DNA from: Micromonospora globbae
GTDB lineage: Bacteria > Actinomycetota > Actinomycetes > Mycobacteriales > Micromonosporaceae
Assembly: GCF_003610785.1 (NCBI RefSeq)
Contig: NZ_RAQQ01000015.1
Coordinates: 62,001 to 126,000 of the forward strand
Direction of reading: 5' to 3'
DNA: 64,000 nt
This document shows positions 44,771-53,782 of the stretch, in pieces. A program made the translations under genes and the position numbers. The notes under the pieces were generated by a model. That model had not been told where the DNA came from, made no database searches, and saw nothing but the letters and a program-made list of their open reading frames with translations. Each line of letters starts with the position of its first letter. The stretch's first letter is position 1.

Positions 44771-45424
44771 TCACTCGTCCACCAGCAGGCCGGCCTGGGC
44801 GGCGAGCAGCGCCAGCCGGATCCGGTTACCCGCGCCCGTCTTGGCCAGCAGGCTCGTGACGTGCGTCTTCACCGTCGTCACGCCGAGGTGCAGCCGCTGG
44901 GCGATCTCCCGGTTGGAGAAGCCGGCCCCGACGAGGGTCAGCACGTCCCGCTCGCGGGCGGTCAGGGTGTCCGGCAGCGCGGGCGCCGGCGCCTCGCCGA
45001 GCCGCGCCCGCACCGCCTGGTCGACGAGGCGGCGCAGCACGGTGGGGCTGAACGGGGTCTCGCCGGCCGCCGCCTGGCGGATCGCCGCCAGCAGCTCGTC
45101 GGGGGAGGCGTCCTTGACGAGGAAGCCGCAGGCGCCGGCGGCGAGGGCGGGGAAGAGGTGGTCGTCGTCGTCGAAGGTGGTCAGCACCACGACCCGCACC
45201 GACGGCCGGTCGGCGAGGATCCGCGCGGTAGCGGCCGTCCCGTCGACGAGCGGCATCCGCAGGTCCATGAGGACCACGTCCGGCGCCACCTGCCCGGCCA
45301 ACCGGATCGCCTGCTGGCCGTTCTCCGCCTCGCCGACCACCGTCATGTCGGGTGCGGAGTCGCAGAGCATCCGCAGGCCCGCGCGGACCAGCCGCTGGTC
45401 GTCGACGAGCAGCACCCGGATCAT
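44771..45424 (-). CDS. NarL/LuxR-type response regulator
   Basis: 217 aa. Receiver domain with the acidic DD at 8-9, phospho-acceptor Asp54 in VVLMDLRMP, Thr in VLTTFD and Lys in FLVKDASPDELL. The C-terminal LuxR HTH is LTARERDVLTLVGAGFSNREIAQRLHLGVTTVKTHVTSLLAKTG. It overlaps the histidine kinase gene by 4 bp, so the two are one two-component system. The target genes are unknown; the membrane protein upstream is a candidate. Confidence 0.95.
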   Translation of the reverse strand: MIRVLLVDDQRLVRAGLRMLCDSAPDMTVVGEAENGQQAIRLAGQVAPDVVLMDLRMPLVDGTAATARILADRPSVRVVVLTTFDDDDHLFPALAAGACGFLVKDASPDELLAAIRQAAAGETPFSPTVLRRLVDQAVRARLGEAPAPALPDTLTARERDVLTLVGAGFSNREIAQRLHLGVTTVKTHVTSLLAKTGAGNRIRLALLAAQAGLLVDE

Positions 45425-46629
45425 CGGGTCGCCCCCGCCGGCAGGACGGTCCGCAGCCGCCACCCGGCGCCGTCGGGCCCCGCGACCAGGGTGCCGCCGA
45501 GCAGTTCGACGCGCTCGCGCATGCCCGTCAGCCCGTGCCCCGGTTCGCCGTTCTCGGTCGCGGCGCGCCGCACGCCCCGGCGGGCGCCGTCGCCGCCGGG
45601 CCGGGCCGGGGCGTCCGCGCCGCCGTCGTCGCTGACCTCCCAGTGCACCGCGCCGTCCCGCATCCGGACGGACACCCGGGCCCGGGCGGTCGGGCCGGCG
45701 TGACGGGACACGTTGGCCAGACCCTCCTGGGTCAGCCGCAGGACCGCCAACCCGCGTACGGCGTCCAGCGTCGCCACCTCCGGGTCGATCGTGGCCTCCA
45801 CCGTGAGGCCCGTCCTCACGGCCCGGTCCACGGTCTCGGCGAGCGCCTCGGGCAGCGCACCCGGGTCGATCGGGACGTACCCGGACCCGTCGCCGACCGT
45901 GGCCGGGTTGCGCAGCACCGCCACCAGGCGGCGCAGGTCGGCGAGCGCCGCGCTGCCGCTGGCGTGCAGGTCGTCGAAGACCTCGCCGACGCGTGGATCG
46001 GAGCCGGCGAGCACGTGCCGGGCCACGCCGACGCGCAGGACCATCGACGCCACGTGGTGGGCCACGAGATCGTGCAGTTCCCGGGCGATGGCCGCCCGTT
46101 CGCTGGCCCGGGCCGCCAGCGCCTCGACGGCCACCCGCTGGTCGGCCTGCCGGGCGAGCTGGCGGGCCGCCCGGATGTTGAGGCCGATCAGCAGCGGCAC
46201 GCCCACCGTGAGGGCCACGCCGTAGAGCCAGGTGGGCAACCCGACCGGCGTGCCGTCGAACGAGTCGACGACGTAGCCGGCGAGCAGCGCCGCGAGACCG
46301 ACGGCCACCTGCCGGGTCGGCACCCGCAACGTCAGTTCCAGGACCGCCCAGGTGGCGCCGACCTGCGGCACGACCGGCTCGACCTGGCCGAACCAGCCGG
46401 CGAGGCCGAAGACCAGCGCCGAGGCGAGCGCGGCGGCCAGGGGCCACCGCACGCCGAGGGGGCAGATCGCGAGGGCGGCGGCCGCGAAGGCCCAGTCCAC
46501 CGGGGCGTACGGGCCGTCGGCGTGCGGCCGCAGCAGCAGGTAGCCGATGCCGCTGAGGGCCAGCAGGGTCAGCCGGAGCCACGCGTACCGGTCGTCGAAG
46601 AGCCGCGACACCCAGCGGGTAACCACCAT
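45421..46629 (-). CDS. Membrane sensor histidine kinase (HisKA_3 type)
   Basis: 402 aa. Up to five or six hydrophobic segments in the first 150 residues form the sensor. The dimerisation/phospho-acceptor helix has His186 in IARELHDLVAHHVASMVL. The ATPase domain shows N box QEGLANVSRHAG, then VSDDGG and GHGLTGMRERVELLGG. It phosphorylates the overlapping response regulator. No extracellular sensor domain is seen, so the signal is probably membrane-derived. Confidence 0.94.
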   Translation of the reverse strand: MVVTRWVSRLFDDRYAWLRLTLLALSGIGYLLLRPHADGPYAPVDWAFAAAALAICPLGVRWPLAAALASALVFGLAGWFGQVEPVVPQVGATWAVLELTLRVPTRQVAVGLAALLAGYVVDSFDGTPVGLPTWLYGVALTVGVPLLIGLNIRAARQLARQADQRVAVEALAARASERAAIARELHDLVAHHVASMVLRVGVARHVLAGSDPRVGEVFDDLHASGSAALADLRRLVAVLRNPATVGDGSGYVPIDPGALPEALAETVDRAVRTGLTVEATIDPEVATLDAVRGLAVLRLTQEGLANVSRHAGPTARARVSVRMRDGAVHWEVSDDGGADAPARPGGDGARRGVRRAATENGEPGHGLTGMRERVELLGGTLVAGPDGAGWRLRTVLPAGATR

Positions 46630-46713
46630 GTCAGGGTAGGCGTGGGTCGGGTGCCGGGACAGCCGCCGACCGGTCCGGCCCGGCGTCGACCGCCGGGCCG
46701 GACCGTCCGCCGC

Positions 46714-47688
46714 TCACGCGTACACCCGCGGGGGTTCGTCCTGACCGGACGGCGCCGGCGCCGTCCGGCGCAGCGCGAGCAGGACACCGACGGCCGTGAC
46801 GGCGGCGACCACACCGGCCGCGGCGAGCGTCGCGCCGTCGGGGTGGACCAGCGGCTGGCCGCGCAAGGCCTGCCAGGTGACGACCGCGAGCAGACCGGCG
46901 TACGCGACCGCGGCCGTGACGACGAGCCGCAGCCGGACCCGGACGTCGCGCAGCCGGGGGAACCGTCCGGCCAGCACGCCGAGCGCGATGGCCAGCAGCG
47001 GCAACGCCTGCAGGGCGTGCATGCCCACGAAGTGCGGGATGCGCAGGTCCCCGCCGGTGGTGCTCCACCCGGTGAGCGGCATCCCCGGCCCGCCGTCGGG
47101 CACGCCGACGCTGTGGGCGCCCACGAGCGTGACGGCGTCGGCGGCCCGCTGCTCGGGGGTCGGCAGGACCATGAGGTAACCCAGGCCCATCCCGACCACC
47201 GCGATGAGCAGGCCCAGCCGCAGCGTCCAGGCGATCGCCCGGTCGGGTATCCGCTGCAGCATCAGCAGGACGGCGAGCACCAGCGTCCCGGCGTAGATCC
47301 CGGCGACGAGGGCGGCCATCATCCCGAAGATCGTGGCGTCCAACGGGGTCGCGACGTTGAAGTGGCTCTGCTGGCCCCGGGCGGCCTGCAGGGCGATCAG
47401 TCCCACCTCGAAGAAGCCGGTCACGGCGACCAGGGTGCCGGCCCACCAGGCGACGCGCCGGCCGCGCGTCATGAGCGGGATCATCCAGGCCAGCGTCACC
47501 ACGTAGACGAGGAACGAGACGGCGAACTTGAAGGGCTTGAGCCAGATCGGCGCGCCGACCAGGATCCGGTCGTCGACGACCAACCCGACCAGGGACACGA
47601 CGCCGAGCGCCGCCATCGTGGCGGCCACGGCCATGAGAGGTGGGTGCCAGCGGAAGGCCTGTCGCAGCGATACGGGTGAGTACGTCAT
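46714..47688 (-). CDS. Multi-pass membrane protein of unknown function
   Basis: 324 aa with about eight or nine membrane helices (for example AVAATMAALGVVSLVGLVV, AVSFLVYVVTLAWMIPL, LAIALGVLAGRFPRL). Histidines and acidic residues lie between helices (LRIPHFVGMHALQALPLL), which could be haem or metal sites. No family is recognised. It lies 84 bp upstream of the histidine kinase on the same strand, so a signalling link is possible. Its promoter region follows the terminator at 47758-47793. Confidence 0.72.
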   Translation of the reverse strand: MTYSPVSLRQAFRWHPPLMAVAATMAALGVVSLVGLVVDDRILVGAPIWLKPFKFAVSFLVYVVTLAWMIPLMTRGRRVAWWAGTLVAVTGFFEVGLIALQAARGQQSHFNVATPLDATIFGMMAALVAGIYAGTLVLAVLLMLQRIPDRAIAWTLRLGLLIAVVGMGLGYLMVLPTPEQRAADAVTLVGAHSVGVPDGGPGMPLTGWSTTGGDLRIPHFVGMHALQALPLLAIALGVLAGRFPRLRDVRVRLRLVVTAAVAYAGLLAVVTWQALRGQPLVHPDGATLAAAGVVAAVTAVGVLLALRRTAPAPSGQDEPPRVYA

Positions 47689-47757
47689 GCCCTCGACGGT
47701 CGCCGAACCGCGGCGCCGGATCGCCCGCCCGCCGTCCCGGACCGCCGGCCCCCGGTA

Positions 47758-47793
47758 CGAACCGTCCTCCTACCGTGGGAGGAGGACGGTTCG
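47758..47793 (-). terminator. Terminator after the permease-prefix gene
   Basis: A perfect 14-bp stem with an 8-nt loop. It lies 44 bp after the stop of the minus-strand gene at 47837 and ahead of the next minus-strand gene. Confidence 0.8.
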
Positions 47794-47836
47794 GGTGGCG
47801 TGACGCCGGGGTGTCCGGCGCGCGGGCGCCGTCGGG

Positions 47837-48736
47837 TCAGTGCCGGGGCGCGAACAGCATCCGTGCGAGCACGAGCAGCATCGCCGCGAAGCCGGCCACG
47901 AGGGCGAGCGGGGACCACGCCCAGCCGACGGTGAGGCCCAGCACGGCGAACGCCGCGATCGCGACCAGCCACAGCGTCACCGTGTAGAGGCCGAACCGGG
48001 CCGCGGCCGACGGGTCCTCCGTGAACCGGTCGCCGACGTCCTGGTGGGAGGCCGCGAACCGGAGCACCCAGGGCTTGTGGCGGTTGGTCTGCGTGGCGCC
48101 GAGGACCGTGAACACCACGATCGAGGCCACGACGGCGAGGGCGCCACCGATGAGCCAGGGCAGCTCGCGGTCGAGCGCGTAGCGCCACGCGCCGCCCGCG
48201 CCGAGCAGCGCGACGGTCGTGGCCGCGCCGTATCCGGCGGCGCGACCGGCCGGCATCGGGTAGTTGGTGGTGGTCTCCTGCCGCAGCGCGTCGGCCACCA
48301 CGAAGCCGGCGGCCAGCGCGACGGCGACGACCGCGACGAGTTGCGCCGGCCCGGGCACCGCGACGTCCACGGTGGCCAGCACGACAGCGGTGAGCGCGGC
48401 CGCCGCGACCGCCGCGAGGACGACCGTGCGTACCAGGAATCCGGGCTTCGGCCGGACCCGGTATCGCGCCCAGGCCGGCGTGGCGGCGTCGGTGGCGGTC
48501 TCCACCTCGTCGATCAGGGACCGGATGTCGCCCGCCTCGGGCATCGCACGCTGCGCGGCCGCGACGGGGGAGAGGCCCTCGCGTTCGAACTCGGCCGCCC
48601 GGGCCACCAGGTTGGCGCGCATCTCCTCCTTCAGGTCCTGGAGGTCGGCCGTCATCTCGACGCCGGCGAAGGCCTCGTCGAGGAGGCGGTGGATCTCCAT
48701 GGCGGAACCGCGTGTGGTGTCGTCGGTGGCGGTCAT
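47837..48736 (-). CDS. Permease prefix domain 1-containing membrane protein
   Basis: 299 aa from the ATG at 48736. The first 90 residues form a soluble helical prefix (EIHRLLDEAFAGVEMTADLQDLKEEMRANLVARAAEFE) of the type found fused to or beside permeases controlled by PadR. It is followed by six or more membrane segments. The gene overlaps the PadR gene by 4 bp, the normal arrangement for this pair. The transported or sensed molecule is unknown; a role in response to envelope stress or small lipophilic drugs is only an inference. Confidence 0.82.
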   Translation of the reverse strand: MTATDDTTRGSAMEIHRLLDEAFAGVEMTADLQDLKEEMRANLVARAAEFEREGLSPVAAAQRAMPEAGDIRSLIDEVETATDAATPAWARYRVRPKPGFLVRTVVLAAVAAAALTAVVLATVDVAVPGPAQLVAVVAVALAAGFVVADALRQETTTNYPMPAGRAAGYGAATTVALLGAGGAWRYALDRELPWLIGGALAVVASIVVFTVLGATQTNRHKPWVLRFAASHQDVGDRFTEDPSAAARFGLYTVTLWLVAIAAFAVLGLTVGWAWSPLALVAGFAAMLLVLARMLFAPRH

Positions 48737-49146
48737 GACGGATGCCTTTCCAGTGATCGGTCTCCGGAGGTGGGGCGGTCGCCGAGGTCGAGCAGGGAGT
48801 CGATGAGGTCGCGGGTGACGACCCACGCGGCCAGGTTGCGGCGGTAGACGGCGTGACCGGCATCGGTGATGCGGTAGTACTTCCGCCGCCCGCCCCTGGT
48901 CTCGTCGCCCCAGTACGCCTCGACGAGCCCGTCCTTGACGAGCCGCCGGTAGCTCGCGTAGAGGGTCGCCTCCTTGATCTCGTAGGCCCCGCCGGTGGCG
49001 TCGCGGATCGTCTTGAAGATCTCGAAGCCGTAGCTGTCGCCGCGGCGCAGGATCCCCAGCACGATCGTGTCGGTGTGGCCGCGCAGCAGGTCGGAGGCGA
49101 AGGCGTCGCCGAGGAGGGCGGTGTCGCTTCCGCTTCGCTCAAACAT
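48733..49146 (-). CDS. PadR-family transcriptional regulator
   Basis: 137 aa. The winged helix reads IVLGILRRGDSYGFEIFKTIRDATGGAYEIKEATLYASYRRLVKDGLVEAYWGDETRGGRRKYYRIT, a textbook PadR N-domain; the short C-terminal helices mediate dimerisation. It starts a two-gene operon with the permease-prefix protein (4-bp overlap) and probably represses it. The dyad at 49151-49173 just upstream is the likely operator. Confidence 0.93.
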   Translation of the reverse strand: MFERSGSDTALLGDAFASDLLRGHTDTIVLGILRRGDSYGFEIFKTIRDATGGAYEIKEATLYASYRRLVKDGLVEAYWGDETRGGRRKYYRITDAGHAVYRRNLAAWVVTRDLIDSLLDLGDRPTSGDRSLERHPS

Positions 49147-49150
49147 GTTC

Positions 49151-49173
49151 AGTACTGTATCAGATCAAGTACT
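49151..49173. promoter_or_regulatory. Candidate PadR operator
   Basis: Two AGTACT blocks, each self-complementary, are 11 bp apart (49151-49156 and 49168-49173), 5 bp upstream of the PadR start codon. The spacing of 17 bp centre to centre suits a dimeric winged-helix repressor. Confidence 0.45.
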
Positions 49174-49290
49174 AGCGCAGCCAGACCGCTTCGCCGCCCT
49201 CGTCGCTCGCCCCGTTTCGGCCGCCCCGAGCAGGGAATGCCTCGGCGCCCGTGGCGCAGGAGCAGATCGCGAGACGAAAGGGGCCGCACG

Positions 49291-49758
49291 ATGAGCGACG
49301 CCCGCCCGCCGTTCCCACCGTTCGACCTCGACAGCGCGATCGCCAAGGTGCAGGCCGCGGAGGACGCCTGGAACACGCGCGACCCGCACAAGGTGAGCCT
49401 CGCCTACACGGAGGACTCCGTCTGGCGCGACCGCCACCGGTTCTTCACCGGCCGGGAACGGATCGTCGAGTTCCTCACCGCCAAGTGGGAACGCGAACTC
49501 GACTACGTGCTGCGCAAGAGCCTGTGGGCCTTCCGGGAGAACCGGATCGCGGTGCGCTTCCAGTACGAGTGGCACGACGCCGACGGCCGGTGGTTCCGCA
49601 GCTACGGCAACGAACTGTGGGAGTTCGACGAACGCGGCCTCATGCGTCGTCGCGAGGCCAGCATCAACGACGTGGCGATCGACGAGAGCGAGCGCCGCTA
49701 CTTCGGGCCGCGCCCGGAGAACGAGCGCGGCGCGGGCCACGACATCGCGCTGCGGTGA
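49291..49758 (+). CDS. DUF1348 / SnoaL-like protein
   Basis: 155 aa with an NTF2-like fold: VQAAEDAWNTRDPHKVSLAYTEDSVWRDRHRFFTGRERIVEFLTAKW and the characteristic FQYEWHDADGRWFRSYGNELWEFD. Members of this group have no established reaction; the cavity could bind a small organic molecule. It is divergent from the PadR gene with 144 bp between. The next operon on the same strand starts 148 bp later. Confidence 0.85.
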   Translation: MSDARPPFPPFDLDSAIAKVQAAEDAWNTRDPHKVSLAYTEDSVWRDRHRFFTGRERIVEFLTAKWERELDYVLRKSLWAFRENRIAVRFQYEWHDADGRWFRSYGNELWEFDERGLMRRREASINDVAIDESERRYFGPRPENERGAGHDIALR

Positions 49759-49906
49759 CGCCGACCGTGCCGGCGCGCGCCACCGGCCGGTGAGCGTCGC
49801 CGCCCACGGCAACGGACGGAGAAAAATCGTCCGGCAGGATGTCGGATCCGGCCGCCCGCCGGTCGTCTACCTGGGTGAAGGGCAACGAGAACCCAGGAGG
49901 ACACCC

Positions 49907-50383
49907 ATGACGGCACCATCGAGCCCCCACCCGATCCCCGACACCTACCGGCGGGTCACACCGTGCCTGGTCGTCGACGGCGCGGCCAGGGCCCTCGCGT
50001 TCTACGCCGACGTGTTCGGCGCCCGGGAACGGATGCGGATGGCCGGCCCGGACGGCACCATCGCCCACGCCGAGATCGAGATCGGCGACGCCGTGCTCAT
50101 CGTCGAGGACGCCGACCCGCAGCGGGGCACGAGCGCGCCGCCGGCCGGCGGGCTGCCCGGCACCCCCGTGTTCCAGTTCGTCTACGTCACCGACGTCGAT
50201 ACCGTGGTGGAGCGGGCCGTCGCGCTCGGCGCCACGCTCCGGCGGGCCCCGGAGAACCAGTTCTACGGCGACCGCGACGCGTTCGTCGTCGACCCGTTCG
50301 GCCACGCCTGGACCGTCGCCACGCACGTCGAGGACGTCGACCCCGACGAGGCGGCGCGCCGGATGGCCGCCCTGTCCGCCTGA
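49907..50383 (+). CDS. VOC (glyoxalase/bleomycin-resistance-like) family protein
   Basis: 158 aa from the ATG at 49907 (ribosome site AGGAGG). Two beta-alpha-beta-beta-beta modules: TPCLVVDGAARALAFYADVFGARE and FQFVYVTDVDTVVERAVALGATL, ending in the family VVDPFGHAWTVATH. It resembles the PhnB-like group of VOC proteins. No metal-dependent reaction can be assigned. First gene of an operon with the YciI/DGPF protein and the ECF42 sigma factor, 20 bp before the next start. Confidence 0.9.
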   Translation: MTAPSSPHPIPDTYRRVTPCLVVDGAARALAFYADVFGARERMRMAGPDGTIAHAEIEIGDAVLIVEDADPQRGTSAPPAGGLPGTPVFQFVYVTDVDTVVERAVALGATLRRAPENQFYGDRDAFVVDPFGHAWTVATHVEDVDPDEAARRMAALSA

Positions 50384-50403
50384 GCACCACGAACGGAGAC
50401 CCG

Positions 50404-50745
50404 GTGAAGTACGTGCTGATGTTCGTCGAGACCGAGCAGTTCGCCGCCGACCTGGCGGCCATGGACGAGCCGGAGCAGGAACGCGCCTACGCCCGCGTAC
50501 GCCAGTGGTTCGCCGACCACCACGACAAGATCACCCACCACACCCACCTCATGCCGCCGGACACCGCCACCACGCTGCGGCTCGACCGGGGCGAGCCGCT
50601 GATCTCCGACGGACCGTTCGTCGAGGGCAAGGAGATCGTCAGCGGATTCGCCGAGATCGACGTCGCCGACCTCGACGAGGCCCTGCGGATCGCCCGGTCC
50701 TGGCCCGCCTGCCCCGTGGTGGAGATCCGGCCCATCGCCGCATGA
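50404..50745 (+). CDS. YciI/DGPF-domain protein
   Basis: 113 aa from a GTG. The sequence VKYVLMFVETEQFAAD and the motif ISDGPFVEGKE that names the DGPF group identify it. The residues lie in a dimeric ferredoxin-like fold. DGPF proteins are the regular genomic companions of ECF42 sigma factors, and this gene overlaps the sigma gene by 4 bp. Its biochemical role is not established. Confidence 0.92.
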   Translation: MKYVLMFVETEQFAADLAAMDEPEQERAYARVRQWFADHHDKITHHTHLMPPDTATTLRLDRGEPLISDGPFVEGKEIVSGFAEIDVADLDEALRIARSWPACPVVEIRPIAA

Positions 50746-51938
50746 GCCGACCGACGTACGCCGAACTGGCCCGCGTGGTCCGCGACCACGCGGGCCGGCT
50801 CGCCGCGTCCCTCGTCCACCTCGTCGGCGACTTCGCCGCGGCCGAGGACCTCGTGGCCGACGCGGTCGAGGCCGCGCTGACCCACTGGCCCGTCGAGGGC
50901 ATCCCCGACCGACCCGACGCCTGGCTGTACACGGTGGCCCGCCGCCGCGGCCTCGACCAGCTCCGCCGCGACAACCGTCACCGCCAGAAGCTGGCCCTGC
51001 TCCCGTGGCCGGTCGAGCCCCGACCCGACGACCGGCTCCGCCTCGTCTTCACCTGCTGCCACCCGGCCCTGCCCCGCTCCGCCCAGATCGCCCTCACCCT
51101 CCGGGTGGTGTGCGGCCTGACCACCGCCCAGATCGCCCGCGCGTTCCTCGTCTCGGAGAGCACCGTCGGGCAGCGCATCACCCGCGCCAAGCGGAAGATC
51201 AGCGACGCGGGCATCCCCTACCGGATCCCCTCCGCCGACGAACTCGGCGACCGGGTCGCCGAGGTGCTCGCGGTGATCTACCTGCTGTTCAACGAGGGCT
51301 ACCTGTCCACCGGCGACCAGCAGGCCCACGCCCGCGACCTCGCCGAGGAGGCCGAGTTCCTCGCCACCCTGCTGCACACCCTCATGCCCACCGAACCCGA
51401 GGTGGCCGGCCTGCTCGCGCTGATCCGGCTGCACCGGGCCCGCGCCGCCGCCCGCTTCGACGACCGGGACGGCATCGTGCCGCTGCCCCGGCAGGACCGG
51501 TCCCGCTGGGACCACGACGCCATCGCCGCGGCGGGCCGGCTCCTCGCCCGCGCGGCCGCCCAGAAGCGGCCCGGCCCGTACCAGCTACAGGCCGCGATCG
51601 TGGCCTGCCACGCCGAGGCGCCCCGGTGGGAGGACACCGACTGGCCGCAGATCCTCGTGCTCTACGACATGCTGCTCCACCTGGCGCCGTCCCCGGTCAC
51701 CCGGCTGCACCGGGCCGTCGCCCTGCGCTACGTCGCCGGTCCGGCCGCCGCCCTCGCCGAGGTCGACGCGCTCCGCGACGACCTCGCCGGCTACCACCTC
51801 CTGCACGCCACCCGCGCCGAACTCCTGCGCGACCTGGGCGACGCCACCGGGGCCCGGGCCGCCGACGAGCGGGCGCTCGCGCTGACCGCCAACCCCGCCG
51901 AACGGTCCCTCCTGCGGCAACGCCTCGACTGGACCTGA
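50742..51938 (+). CDS. ECF42-type sigma factor with TPR-like C-terminal extension
   Basis: 398 aa. Sigma regions 2 (LIDs such as HLVGDFAAAEDLVADAVEAAL, LYTVARRRGLDQLRRD) and 4 (LRVVCGLTTAQIARAFLVSESTVGQRITRAK) are followed by about 200 residues of TPR-like helices. That extension is the mark of ECF42, where it takes part in activity control instead of an anti-sigma factor. It is the last gene of a VOC-DGPF-sigma operon. Targets in this group usually include the DGPF gene itself. Confidence 0.94.
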   Translation: MSRPTYAELARVVRDHAGRLAASLVHLVGDFAAAEDLVADAVEAALTHWPVEGIPDRPDAWLYTVARRRGLDQLRRDNRHRQKLALLPWPVEPRPDDRLRLVFTCCHPALPRSAQIALTLRVVCGLTTAQIARAFLVSESTVGQRITRAKRKISDAGIPYRIPSADELGDRVAEVLAVIYLLFNEGYLSTGDQQAHARDLAEEAEFLATLLHTLMPTEPEVAGLLALIRLHRARAAARFDDRDGIVPLPRQDRSRWDHDAIAAAGRLLARAAAQKRPGPYQLQAAIVACHAEAPRWEDTDWPQILVLYDMLLHLAPSPVTRLHRAVALRYVAGPAAALAEVDALRDDLAGYHLLHATRAELLRDLGDATGARAADERALALTANPAERSLLRQRLDWT

Positions 51939-51954
51939 AGGCGTCCGCGCCCGC

Positions 51955-53611
51955 TCACCGGACGGCACTGTCGAGGATGTGCGCCGGAAGGTTGAGCCAC
52001 CAGGACGCCGCTGCGCGGCACTCGGCCGGAGCGGTGGGGTCTTGACGTACGACATGGAGCATCCGACGGTTGCGGCCGATGCCCAGCGCGTAGACCAGCC
52101 CGACCAGCGCTGAGGCATGGGTGGTCGCCCGGGTCTGGCGCCAGCGGACGCTGTGGTGGTGGATGGCCCGGCGCCAGTAGCGGTCGTCGCTGCGTCCACC
52201 GATGTGGCCGACTGCCTGTACGGCGGCCACCGTGACCGAGGGCGGGGGGGCCGTCCGCGAGGGTCAGCCGTTCCACGACGGGCCGCTGCCGTGACGTGCC
52301 TACGACACGCAACGCCTCGATCATCGCGACGGTCCACTCCACCGGCCCGCCGGCGGCGGCGACCGCCAGTTCCGACCCGAGCGCCGCGGCGAGTGGCTCG
52401 CGGTACGGCGTGCCGGCGAGCAGCATCGCGGCGTACAGCCGTACGTCGAATACCGGGTCGAACAGCATCTCGTGCAGCAGGACCGGCAGCAGGCGATCGT
52501 CGAAGGGGACGATGTCGTGGGGCAGGTTCGCCCGGGTCGCTCGGGCCAGCCGCGCCGCCACGGCCCGGGTCGCCCCGTCGGCGCGCCCGATTTCCCTCTG
52601 TGGCCTTGGCGTCCGGTCAGGCCCCGGGTCGTGCCGCGCCCCGCCACGCGGCTCGTCGCGTAGCCGTCGGAGCAGTTCGGCCGCCAGTGCCGGGGCCTTC
52701 GACCCGGGCGCCGAGTCGGCGAGCAGGTCGTGCAGGGCCGGTACGAGCCGCATCATCTGTGCCCCGGTGAAGTGTCCGTACCGCAGCTTGCGAATCGATC
52801 CCAGCAGCGCACCGTACTGCGCCCGGTCGTTGGTGGGATCAACGAGTTGTGCGAGCAGGTGTCGGCCGGCGTCCGGATGCGGACTTCCGTCCAGGACACT
52901 GACGGTCTCGACGAACACCTGTCCCGTCCGGTCGGCGGCCAGGTCGGCGCAGGCGGCGACGGCGGCCTGCTGCCCGACCGGATGGGCGAGCAGGCGGTGC
53001 AGGGCCTCGTGCCGCTGCATCCACGGAACCCCGTCGGCGATGATCATCTCTGCGAGCAGGCGTTCCGCGAGATCACGCCACACCGTGCGCGGCGCGATCA
53101 CCTGGCGGGGTGCGGCGGCGAGCCGCGCGGTCAGCTCGTCCCAGTCGGCGCCTGCGACCGGTGCGCCGGAGAGCGCGACCTCGAGGAGCTCCTCCAGCCG
53201 GCCCGGACCGTCGGCGCCGTGAACGTCGGTGCGCCGGCCCAGAAGGGGCGGGGCGGAGACGGTGGGGGCGAAGTACCGATAGACGGTGTCGACCAGGGCG
53301 ACCAGGCTGCCCGCCTGTACATCGAGCAACTGCTCGTAGCGGCGGACGGCAAGATGGGGTACGCGTACCGCGGCGGTCTCCCAGCGGGAGATGCGGTAGG
53401 CACTGGTGCGTTCCGGCCAACATCCGCCCTGGAAGGCCTGGGCGAACCTGTTCGCCGCCACCCAGCTCGGATGTCCGCCGTAGAGGCGGTTCACCCGCAG
53501 CAGCCAGGCGACGCGGTCCTGGTGCGGGGGCCAGCCTCGGCGGACGGCCGTCGGGCGGGGAGCCCCTGGCGGTCGACCTCGACGACTCGTGAGTCCGTTT
53601 CTGGTCCCCAC
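51955..53611 (-). pseudogene. HTH regulator with HEAT-like repeats, frameshifted
   Basis: From a leaderless-looking GTG at 53609-53611 the frame gives an XRE-like HTH (VNRLYGGHPSWVAANRFAQAFQGG, SAYRISRWETAAVRVPHLAV). About 400 residues of helical HEAT/ARM-like repeats follow (LRLYAAM, DLAADRTGQVFVETVSVLDG and others). At 52244-52250, seven G, the frame breaks. Six G restores it, and the protein continues (SVTVAAVQAVGHIGG to HILDSAVR) to the TGA at 51955-51957, about 551 aa. It ends 16 bp from the convergent ECF42 gene. It is divergent from the unknown gene at 53783, which it may regulate. Confidence 0.75.
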
Positions 53612-53616
53612 CGGCC

Positions 53617-53646
53617 ATTTATTGCACGACGTGCAGCGGAGTGCAA
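53617..53646 (-). promoter_or_regulatory. Leaderless promoter with dyad in the spacer
   Basis: On the minus strand TTGCAC (53641-53646) and ATAAAT (53617-53622) are 18 bp apart. The expected transcription start coincides with the GTG at 53611. The spacer holds TGCACG-A-CGTGCA (53623-53635), a likely autoregulatory site. Confidence 0.55.
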
Positions 53647-53782
53647 CAACGTGGTTACGAAGCGAGACTGATTCTACTTTTGACTGACCGACCGACCAGC
53701 TTCGTCGCTTGTGGCCCTCGAGGACCCGCGGCGGGCGGGAGCGTCGATCTCGACGGTCGCCCATACGACAACAGGGGGACGG

